Shown here: positions 54,656 to 61,816 of the stretch, in pieces | Layout: each line of letters starts with the position of its first letter | Numbering within the stretch: position 1 is the first letter of the stretch | NCBI RefSeq assembly: GCF_020687745.1 | Contig: NZ_JAJEWK010000012.1 | Coordinates: 62,001 to 126,000 of the forward strand | DNA from: Chryseobacterium sp. MFBS3-17 | GTDB taxonomy: Bacteria > Bacteroidota > Bacteroidia > Flavobacteriales > Weeksellaceae | DNA length: 64,000 nt | Direction of reading: 5' to 3' | The notes under the pieces: generated by a model | What the model saw: the letters and a program-made list of their open reading frames with translations, nothing else | Database searches by the model: none | Told to the model about the DNA's origin: nothing | Position numbers and translations under genes: made by a program

Positions 54656-54685
54656 AAATACTCCGCCACGGCGGAGTATTTTTAT
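54656..54685 (+). terminator. Terminator of the lipoprotein-FadL operon
   Basis: AATACTCCGC/GCGGAGTATT (54657-54666 and 54671-54680) is a 10-bp stem with a four-base loop and T-run. Confidence 0.85.
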
Positions 54686-54731
54686 TTAGAGATATTCCCA
54701 AAAGTTTTTAGGCGTAATGAACACTCACACT

Positions 54732-55433
54732 TTAGTGCGCATGAAAACTGTGAATGAAAAAAGCCAGTGCCACCCCCAGAATCACCCAGGCAATTTTTGA
54801 CCAGTTTACATTGTGATTGCGGTTGCTTTCAAAGATGATAACCGACGAAATATGAAGGAAAATTCCGCCCACTACCGCCATAAAATAAGGTTGCAGGCTT
54901 ACATCAAAATAGTGACCTGCCACTACTCCCAAAGGAGATGCCAGTGCAAATAATGTGATGACCAGCCAGGAATAGCCGGAGAAATTTTTATTTTTAAACA
55001 GAAAGGCGCCCAGAATAAAAGAAATAGGAAGGTTGTGAAAAATAATCCCCTGCAGATAAGGCGAAAATACTTCCGTTTCATAAGCCAGCGGGAATCCTTC
55101 TATAAAAGCATGGACAAACATTCCCAAAATTAATGCCACCGGTAAAATCTGTGAATCAGAATGATGATGGAAATGTCCGTGCTCAAAACCTTTGGTAAGG
55201 CTTTCCAGCAGCATTTGCATAATGACGCCGGCAATGACCCAGAGCCCGATATGGCTGTCGCCAGACTGGTAAACGGCAGGGAATACTTCATTGACACAAA
55301 CGGTAATGAGAAATCCCGCACTCAGTATCAGCAGGTTTTTGGCGAATTTTTCCTTTTCACCAAAGAATTTCCCCAGAAGCACGCCTGCCAGCACACTTGC
55401 AATGAGCAATACAATAATGTAAAAGGTGTGCAT
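54732..55433 (-). CDS. ZIP-family metal transporter
   Basis: The 233-residue inner-membrane protein has about eight helices and the ZIP metal-site motifs HAFIEGFPLAYE (helix 4) and HNLPISFILGAF (helix 5). A His-rich loop KGFEHGHFHHHSDS precedes helix 4. It imports Zn2+ or another divalent metal. The last base of the upstream methyltransferase gene overlaps its start, indicating an operon. No Zur-like box was recognised. Confidence 0.88.
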   Translation of the reverse strand: MHTFYIIVLLIASVLAGVLLGKFFGEKEKFAKNLLILSAGFLITVCVNEVFPAVYQSGDSHIGLWVIAGVIMQMLLESLTKGFEHGHFHHHSDSQILPVALILGMFVHAFIEGFPLAYETEVFSPYLQGIIFHNLPISFILGAFLFKNKNFSGYSWLVITLFALASPLGVVAGHYFDVSLQPYFMAVVGGIFLHISSVIIFESNRNHNVNWSKIAWVILGVALAFFIHSFHAH

Positions 55434-56203
55434 TAGTATTCAGTTTTTTTTCTGAAAATATTGATGCATCTGGGAGATGTTTCTGCACTGAATGCTCCCA
55501 CATTATAATCGCCAAAGACCGATACCTGTTCGAAGCCAAAAGCGGAACCATACGCAGCAATTTCCTCCAGAGAATGTAGTTTTACCTTTTCATAGAAATG
55601 GTGCTCTTTTCCCTGATCATGAAAACGAATATCTTTAATGATATGCCGGTTTTCTATTCTTTTTCTGATGTGAAAGTCAATCTCCTGTTTTCTTTGTGTT
55701 TCTTCAGGAATAAGGGTGTTTTGCACCCAGGTTTCATTCAGGAAATCCAGCACAAAATAACCGCCGTCTTTCAGGGAATTGTGTACGGAAGCGAATACTT
55801 TCTTATCGTCATTTTCATCTTCAAAATAGCCGAAACTGGTAAAAAGGTTAAAAACGCCCTCTACTTTTTCTGGATGAACGCCGGGATAAATTTCATTCCG
55901 GATGTCGTGCACATCAAACTTCAGAAAAGGTTGTGAGTCCTGAGGCGCACCCGGAGTTTCAAATTGTTTGTTGTGCAGAATACTTTCTCTGGATAAATCC
56001 AGTCCCAGCACATTGTACCCCATTTTATTAAGGAATACGGAATGTCTTCCTTTGCCGCACGCCAGATCTATAATAGTGGCATGCTGCGGAATTTTTAAAT
56101 ATTCAGTTAAACGGGTAATGAAGTTTTCTGCTTCTGTATAGTCTCTGTCTTTGTACAGAATATGATAGTAAGGTGTATCAAACCAAGTTTCAAACCAAGC
56201 CAT
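55433..56203 (-). CDS. Class I SAM-dependent methyltransferase
   Basis: The 256-residue cytosolic enzyme has motif I DLACGKGRHSVFLNKMG near 46-62, the acidic motif II GLDLSRE near 67-73, and FNLFTSFGYFEDENDD. The substrate is unknown. Its promoter box TATTTTTG ends four bases before the ATG, so a leaderless transcript is expected. It overlaps the ZIP transporter gene by one base. Confidence 0.88.
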   Translation of the reverse strand: MAWFETWFDTPYYHILYKDRDYTEAENFITRLTEYLKIPQHATIIDLACGKGRHSVFLNKMGYNVLGLDLSRESILHNKQFETPGAPQDSQPFLKFDVHDIRNEIYPGVHPEKVEGVFNLFTSFGYFEDENDDKKVFASVHNSLKDGGYFVLDFLNETWVQNTLIPEETQRKQEIDFHIRKRIENRHIIKDIRFHDQGKEHHFYEKVKLHSLEEIAAYGSAFGFEQVSVFGDYNVGAFSAETSPRCINIFRKKTEY

Positions 56204-56207
56204 GGTG

Positions 56208-56215
56208 CAAAAATA
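56208..56215 (-). promoter_or_regulatory. -7 box four bases before the methyltransferase ATG
   Basis: The minus strand reads TATTTTTG, then CACC, then ATG (56203). Confidence 0.65.
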
Positions 56216-56303
56216 GGACTTTTGGCGCTAAGGTGAAGCCTTCCCTCCAAAAATTAATACAAGAGCACCGGGGTGGTTTCTTCAATAATCAAATTTCATT
56301 CAG

Positions 56304-56311
56304 TACTTTTG
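56304..56311 (+). promoter_or_regulatory. -7 box four bases before the rRNA methyltransferase ATG
   Basis: TACTTTTG, then CAGC, then the ATG at 56316. Confidence 0.65.
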
Positions 56312-56315
56312 CAGC

Positions 56316-57473
56316 ATGGATACAGAAAACCTTCAGATACAGATTAAAACCCTCTTCGGACTGGAGAATGTTTTAGCAGAAGAAATCAAAAAACTGGGCG
56401 GCCGCAATGTGGTGGTGAAAAACCGTGCTGTAAACTGTGAAGGAGACCTGGGATTCCTCTATAAAATTAATTTTAGTGCAAGAACCGCCCTGAAGATTCT
56501 CATCCCCGTACTCACCTTTAAGGCCTGGGATGAAAACCGGTTTTATGACAAACTCTTTAACTTCCCCTGGGATGAATATATGGATGTGAACCAGTCTTTT
56601 GCCATAGATGCTACGGTCTATTCCGAGCGGTTTAAGCATTCACAGTTCATGTCCCTGAAGATGAAGGATGCCATTGTGGATTATTTTAAATTCAAGCATA
56701 GAAAAAGACCGGATGTAGATACCCAAAACCCCGATGTCAAATTTCATCTGCACATAGACCGAGAACTGGTGACCATTTCTCTGGACTCTTCCGGAGATCC
56801 CTTGTTTAAGCGGGGTTACCGCAGAGAGCAGGGTGAGGCGCCCATCAATGAGGTGCTGGCCAGCGGCATGCTGCAAATGGCAGGGTGGGACGGAAAAGGA
56901 AACTTTCTGGATCCCATGTGCGGCTCCGGAACCTTGCTTATAGAGGCGGCAATGATTGCCATGGATCTCCCCGCGCAGATTTTCCGGAAGCGATTCGCTT
57001 TTCAGAACTGGAAAAATTATGATGAGGAACTTTTTCAGAAAATAAAAGAAGTCCGCATCAACCGGGTAAAAGAATTTTCCGGGAAGATTGTAGGTTATGA
57101 CATAGATTCTGCCATGCTGAACGCAGCCCGCATTAATATAGAAGCCGCAGAAATGGAAGATGTGATTGAGGTGAAGAAGAAAAATTTCTTCGAGTCTGAA
57201 AAAGATATGTTTCCTTTGCTGATGGTGTTTAACCCCCCGTATGATGAGCGAATTGCCATTAATGATGAAGATTTTTACCGGAAAGTGGGCGATACTTTTA
57301 AGCGAAACTATCCGAACACGCTGGCCTGGTTCATTTCCTCAGATCTGGATGCAGCCAAAAAAGTAGGACTGAGACCTTCGCGGAAAATTAAGCTGTTCAA
57401 CGGAAAACTGGAATGCCGGTTTCTGCAGTTTGAAATGTACGAAGGAACTAAAAAAGTGCATAAATTGCAGTAG
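56316..57473 (+). CDS. THUMP-domain RNA methyltransferase (RlmL N-terminal-like)
   Basis: The 385 residues begin with a ferredoxin-like plus THUMP RNA-binding region (about 1-155) and continue with the UPF0020 methyltransferase domain: FLDPMCGSGTLLIEAAMIA near 193-211, GYDIDSAMLNAARINIEAAE split after 245, and the catalytic NPPYDERI near 307-314. This matches the m2G2445-forming N-terminal half of RlmL, so 23S rRNA N2-guanine methylation is likely. The start is fixed by the promoter box. Confidence 0.9.
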   Translation: MDTENLQIQIKTLFGLENVLAEEIKKLGGRNVVVKNRAVNCEGDLGFLYKINFSARTALKILIPVLTFKAWDENRFYDKLFNFPWDEYMDVNQSFAIDATVYSERFKHSQFMSLKMKDAIVDYFKFKHRKRPDVDTQNPDVKFHLHIDRELVTISLDSSGDPLFKRGYRREQGEAPINEVLASGMLQMAGWDGKGNFLDPMCGSGTLLIEAAMIAMDLPAQIFRKRFAFQNWKNYDEELFQKIKEVRINRVKEFSGKIVGYDIDSAMLNAARINIEAAEMEDVIEVKKKNFFESEKDMFPLLMVFNPPYDERIAINDEDFYRKVGDTFKRNYPNTLAWFISSDLDAAKKVGLRPSRKIKLFNGKLECRFLQFEMYEGTKKVHKLQ

Positions 57474-57500
57474 ATCAGTTGTCTCTAAAATACCAAAGAT

Positions 57501-58502
57501 TTGAATACACTTTCCATTATCATCGCCATTTATAATCGTAAAGATGAACTTTTCGAGTTGCTGACTTCTTTATCCCTGCAAACCGATAAAGATTTTGAAA
57601 TCCTTATTGTAGATGATGGTTCGCTGGTAGATCTAAGGCCTACTGTGGAGTTGTTTCATGATCGTTTGAATATTCAGTTTTTCCGGAAAGACAATTCAGG
57701 TCCGGGACTGAGCCGGAATTACGGAGCCCGGAGAGCCAAAAACGACTGGCTCGTGTTTGTGGATTCAGATGTGATAGTGGAGCAGGATTATGTGCAGAAC
57801 ATAAAAAAAAATATCGCGAAGGTACCGTGTGATGCGTTCGGCGGAGCAGATAAAGCACACCGCGGTTTCAACCTGATGCAGAAAGCTATTTCCTATTCCA
57901 TGACCTCGGTTTTTACCACCGGTGGCATTCGCGGGAGTAAGAAGGCGGTTACCAAATTTCAGCCCAGAAGTTTTAATATGGGCGTGCGCAAATCTGCTTT
58001 TGAGAAAGTGGGCGGTTTTTCTGAAATGCGCATTGGTGAAGATCCGGATTTGTCTATGACGCTTTGGGAAAATGGTTTTACCACTGCTTTTTTTGATGAT
58101 ATCGGCGTGTATCATAAGCGCCGGGTAGATTTTGGTAAATTCTCAAAGCAAGTGTATCAGTTTGGCTGTGCGCGACCTATTCTGAACCAGCGCCATCCGC
58201 AGTACGTGAAAATTTCATTTGCTTTTCCGTCACTTTTTTTAATTGGGTATGTGCTGGGATTTATTGAATATTTCTTTTTTGAGCGCGGATTTATCCTGGC
58301 CATGTACGGTCTGTACACTTTTGTGGTATTTTTTCATGCATTGCTGAAAACCGGTAATGTAAGCATTGCGGCCATGGCCATTATTGCTACGTATATCCAG
58401 ATGTTTTCTTACGGTTATGGCTTTCTGAAATCCTGGATTTTGATGAATGTAATGCGCATGAAACCCGAAGATGCCTTCCCGAAGCATTTTCATAAAGAAT
58501 AA
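57501..58502 (+). CDS. Family 2 glycosyltransferase
   Basis: From a TTG at 57501 the protein is 333 residues: LSIIIAIYNRKDEL at 4-17, LIVDDGS near 35-41, LSRNYGARRAKNDWLVFVDSD with the DXD-type metal site near 76-96, and GEDPDLSMTLWENG. Two or three C-terminal hydrophobic segments anchor it to the inner membrane. The acceptor is unknown. It follows the rRNA methyltransferase gene by 27 bases and is probably co-transcribed. Confidence 0.87.
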   Translation: MNTLSIIIAIYNRKDELFELLTSLSLQTDKDFEILIVDDGSLVDLRPTVELFHDRLNIQFFRKDNSGPGLSRNYGARRAKNDWLVFVDSDVIVEQDYVQNIKKNIAKVPCDAFGGADKAHRGFNLMQKAISYSMTSVFTTGGIRGSKKAVTKFQPRSFNMGVRKSAFEKVGGFSEMRIGEDPDLSMTLWENGFTTAFFDDIGVYHKRRVDFGKFSKQVYQFGCARPILNQRHPQYVKISFAFPSLFLIGYVLGFIEYFFFERGFILAMYGLYTFVVFFHALLKTGNVSIAAMAIIATYIQMFSYGYGFLKSWILMNVMRMKPEDAFPKHFHKE

Positions 58503-58526
58503 AAGCACTGATTGCTCAGTGCTTCC
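58499..58526. terminator. Hairpin between the glycosyltransferase and E1 genes
   Basis: AAGCACTG/CAGTGCTT (58503-58510 and 58517-58524). On the minus strand it is followed by TTTTATTC, so it best serves the E1 gene. Confidence 0.6.
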
Positions 58527-58529
58527 CTA

Positions 58530-60605
58530 TTAATTATTCAAAAGTTCCTTCAGTTTCTCTTTTAATTTTTCGGCATTTGGCAGCATTTCTTTTTCCAGAA
58601 CCAGATTGATGGGTACTGCCGGAAGATTTAGTGAGCCCATAGCTTCCACAGGGGCATCAAGGTGCCTGAAACATGCTTTTGTAATGCGGTGTGCAAAAGC
58701 CTCAGCAAATGAATTCTGAATTTGTTCCTCGGTCAGGACGACGCATTTTCCATGAAGTTTCACCCGTTCAAAGACTAATTTTTCATCCAAAGGTATCAGC
58801 GTTCGCAAATCGATGATTTCTACCCGGCCTTCAAAACTTTTTACCGCCTCTTTAGCCCAATAAACGCCCATTCCGTAGGTGACAATCACAGCGGTGCGCC
58901 CTTTTTCTGTTTCACTTTCAGATGCCTGCTCTATGATATTGGCTTTCCCGAATGGCAAAATATAATCTTCTGCCGGCTCTATGGTTTTGGCGTCCTCGGT
59001 GCCGGGAACTTTGCTCCAGTACAAGCCTTTATGTTCCAGCATTACCACCGGATTGGGGTCGTAGTAGGCTGCTTTCAGCAGACCTTTAAAATCTGCTGCA
59101 TTGCTGGGATAGGCAATTTTGATGCCTTTAATATTGGCTAAAATACTCTCTACACTTCCGCTGTGGTACGGGCCACCGCCGCCGTAAGCGCCAATCGGAA
59201 CCCGGATGATATTGCTCACCGGGAATTTGCCGTGAGACAGATAAGATGATTTGGAGATTTCGGTAATCAGCTGGTTAATGCCGGGATAGATATAATCTGC
59301 AAACTGAACTTCTACAATCGGTTTCAGTCCTACGGCGCTCATGCCCACTGTCGAACCAATGATGTACGCTTCCTGAATGGCGGTATTGAACACCCTTTTA
59401 TTTCCGAACTTGGCTCCAAGGGTTACCGTCTCCCGGAATACGCCTCCGATTCTTTCGCCCACGTCCTGGCCATAGAGCAGCGCTTCAGGATGTTTCCACA
59501 TCAGCTCCTGAATGGCGTGTATGGCCGCATCTACCATGACAATTTTCTCGGCAGCACCGGCGGGAACACGGGTTCCGGTTTCTTCTGTAATAGGAGTGGG
59601 CGCGAAAACGTGATTTTCAACGGTTTCCGGAGCAGGATCATCTGCCTGAATGGCTTTTTCAAAGGCTTCCTCGGCTTCTATTCTGGCTTTTTTGGTAATC
59701 TGCTTCAGTAATTCCTCATCTACTCCTTCTTCCAGAAGGTGTTGTCTCAGGATGTTTCCGGGGTCTTTGGCGCGGTGTTTTTCCAGATCTGCTTCGTCCC
59801 GGTAAAATTCGCGGCGTACACCCGACGTATGATGGCCTATGAGTACGGTGCTGGCGCAAACCAGCATCGGTTTTCGTTCTGTTCTCACAAAATCTACCGC
59901 CGTTTTCATAGCTTCGTAGCTGGCTACAAAGTCAGTGCCATCTGCCCGCATGCGGTTCAGACCCACAAATCCGGCAGCAAAATCATAGGCGTCAGAAGTT
60001 CGGGCTTCATCCTTGGTCACAGAAATGCCCCATTCATTGTCCTGAACCAGAAATATAACGGGAAGTTGGTGCAACGCTGCAAACTGAAATGCTTCAGAGA
60101 CTTCACCTTCAGTAATGGAATTATCACCGAAACTGCACAAAACGACCGGGTTGTTATCAAAATTTCTAAGGTTAAATTCTTCAATATATTGAATGCCTTG
60201 TGCCACACCGGTTGTCGGGATGGCCTGCATGCCGGTGGCAGAACTTTGATGAATGATTTTGGGTTTGTCTTCTTCCAGACTGGAAGGATGGGAATAATAG
60301 GAGCGCCCGCCGGAAAAAGGATCTTCAGCTTTTGCCAGTAATTGCAGCATAAGTCTGTAAGGCTCAAAACCAATGCCCAGCAGCATACTCTCGTCACGAT
60401 AGTACGGCGATATCCAGTCATCTGGGGTCATCTGGTAGGCGGCTGCCAGCTGTATTGCTTCGTGCCCGCGTGAGGTGCTGTGCACGTACTTGGTAATGCT
60501 TCTGTTTTCCTCATAAATGTCTGCCATGGCTTTGGCAAGCATCATGTGGTTAAAAGCTTTTAATAAGATTTCCTGTGATATTTTTTCTTTTGCGGTTGTC
60601 TCCAT
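58530..60605 (-). CDS. Fused 2-oxoacid (branched-chain) dehydrogenase E1 alpha-beta
   Basis: From METTAKEKISQ (60605) the protein has 691 residues. The alpha half has STSRGHEAIQL, the TPP motif GDNSITEGEVSEAFQFAALH and HHTSGVRREFY. The beta half begins near 365 (MVDAAIHAIQELMWKHPEALLYGQDVG split) with VEVQFADYIYPGINQLITE and PIGAYGGGGPYHSGS. E1 decarboxylates a branched-chain 2-oxoacid using TPP for branched fatty-acid precursors. Alpha and beta are separate chains in most bacteria. The -7 box ends six bases before the ATG. Confidence 0.9.
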   Translation of the reverse strand: METTAKEKISQEILLKAFNHMMLAKAMADIYEENRSITKYVHSTSRGHEAIQLAAAYQMTPDDWISPYYRDESMLLGIGFEPYRLMLQLLAKAEDPFSGGRSYYSHPSSLEEDKPKIIHQSSATGMQAIPTTGVAQGIQYIEEFNLRNFDNNPVVLCSFGDNSITEGEVSEAFQFAALHQLPVIFLVQDNEWGISVTKDEARTSDAYDFAAGFVGLNRMRADGTDFVASYEAMKTAVDFVRTERKPMLVCASTVLIGHHTSGVRREFYRDEADLEKHRAKDPGNILRQHLLEEGVDEELLKQITKKARIEAEEAFEKAIQADDPAPETVENHVFAPTPITEETGTRVPAGAAEKIVMVDAAIHAIQELMWKHPEALLYGQDVGERIGGVFRETVTLGAKFGNKRVFNTAIQEAYIIGSTVGMSAVGLKPIVEVQFADYIYPGINQLITEISKSSYLSHGKFPVSNIIRVPIGAYGGGGPYHSGSVESILANIKGIKIAYPSNAADFKGLLKAAYYDPNPVVMLEHKGLYWSKVPGTEDAKTIEPAEDYILPFGKANIIEQASESETEKGRTAVIVTYGMGVYWAKEAVKSFEGRVEIIDLRTLIPLDEKLVFERVKLHGKCVVLTEEQIQNSFAEAFAHRITKACFRHLDAPVEAMGSLNLPAVPINLVLEKEMLPNAEKLKEKLKELLNN

Positions 60606-60611
60606 AGTGAG

Positions 60612-60619
60612 CAAATATA
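60612..60619 (-). promoter_or_regulatory. -7 box of the E1 gene
   Basis: The minus strand reads TATATTTG, ending six bases before the ATG at 60605. This rejects the 20-residue longer open frame. Confidence 0.6.
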
Positions 60620-60726
60620 CTAAATCCTGCATGGTATTCAAAACCGGATGCAGGCAGGGCGGCAACGGTCATTGGTGATGGTTGAAAGCGGACACAGATC
60701 CTTTAGATAAAAGACTTCAGGTGCTC

Positions 60727-61479
60727 TTACTGCAGCGAGAAATAGGGTTCCAGGATGTCTTCGTAATGGTACAGTCCCGGTTTTTTATGCTTCAGGTTTT
60801 CGACGGCGAAGAGCACACCATTCCCGAAGGCTTCTCTGGAAATGGATTCGTGAACCAGTCTTACCGTCTGAAACGGAAATCCAAAAATCACTTCATGTTT
60901 GCCCACTATTCCGCCCGCCCGTACGGAGTTGATTTCGTCTTTTTCCAGGTCCAGTTCTTCGGCAATTTTCAGTGCAGTGCCGGAAACTCCTTTTTTCTCT
61001 TTAAAATGTTCTTCGTTAATTTCAATATCCACCCACGGTGCGATTTTTTGAAGGAATTTTGCAGCAAAGAGCAGATAATTGACGCCCAGGGTAATGTTCG
61101 GACTCCAGAATACCACTGTTTTCTCAGCAAGCTGTTTTAATAATTCCTGCTGTCTTTCGCCATAATGAGATACTGCACTTACGATGATGATTTTTCGCTC
61201 TGCAGCGTGCGGACCGTAATTTTCAATACTTTTTTCTGAAGAAAAATCAATGAGGACATCTACCGGATACTGATCCAGTAAAGTTTCTATGGCAACAGAC
61301 TTCGCAGAGAAAATAGTGGCGTCAGAATCAGATTCAAGTCCCAGGAATTCGGCGGTGTTTCTGCCATGCAATAGGGAACTTTCTTTAAATACCCATGCCA
61401 GCGTATGCCGGTCATGCTGCAGAATTACACTAGCTACTGCTTTTCCTGTTTTTCCAAATCCGATTAATCCAATTTTCAT
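60727..61479 (-). CDS. Divergent dihydrodipicolinate reductase-like protein
   Basis: The 250 residues have a Rossmann start MKIGLIGFGKTGKAV, the DVLIDFSS strand, SPNITLGVNYLLF and SGTALKIAEEL, which place it in the DapB superfamily (lysine/peptidoglycan precursor synthesis). The active-site block normally reading like HH-x-x-K-x-DAPSGTA is altered to EEHFKEKKGVSGTA, so one His and the DAP residues are missing. It may be a paralogue with another substrate, with the true dapB elsewhere. It lies 121 bases upstream of the E1 gene on the same strand. Confidence 0.75.
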   Translation of the reverse strand: MKIGLIGFGKTGKAVASVILQHDRHTLAWVFKESSLLHGRNTAEFLGLESDSDATIFSAKSVAIETLLDQYPVDVLIDFSSEKSIENYGPHAAERKIIIVSAVSHYGERQQELLKQLAEKTVVFWSPNITLGVNYLLFAAKFLQKIAPWVDIEINEEHFKEKKGVSGTALKIAEELDLEKDEINSVRAGGIVGKHEVIFGFPFQTVRLVHESISREAFGNGVLFAVENLKHKKPGLYHYEDILEPYFSLQ

Positions 61480-61816
61480 AGTCTTTATTTTTTGCGTAAA
61501 ACATTTAAAAAGAAGAAACTGGCGGTCTCACAGTTGAAATTCAGAAGTGAAATCAGATGATTTATGTAGCGGAGTTGCCAGTTTAGTATGCTAAAGATAC
61601 AATTTTCAAAATTAAAAAGGGGTAAATGAAAGCGGGTCAACATTATATTTTGGTTAAATTTAAGCAGCGGAAACATGCATGACTCGGGATGTAATTCAGA
61701 TCATGTCCGGAAATCAACAGGAGATTTCTATATGGTTTTTTTAACAGATTCACAGAAGAAAAGACCACTTTTTTATCACGAAAAATTGCATTATTTTTAC
61801 CAAAATTCTTTGTAAA
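61480..61816. other. Gene-free divergent region between dapB-like gene and dnaE
   Basis: These 337 A/T-rich bases hold no convincing frame. On the minus strand possible -7 boxes are TATCTTTA (61599-61592) and TAATTTTG (61614-61607). An 8-bp perfect inverted repeat AAACTGGC/GCCAGTTT (61516-61523 and 61577-61584) would lie in the leader of the dapB-like mRNA. On the plus strand ATTCTTTG at 61805-61812 ends four bases before the dnaE ATG. Nothing else is recognised. Confidence 0.5.
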
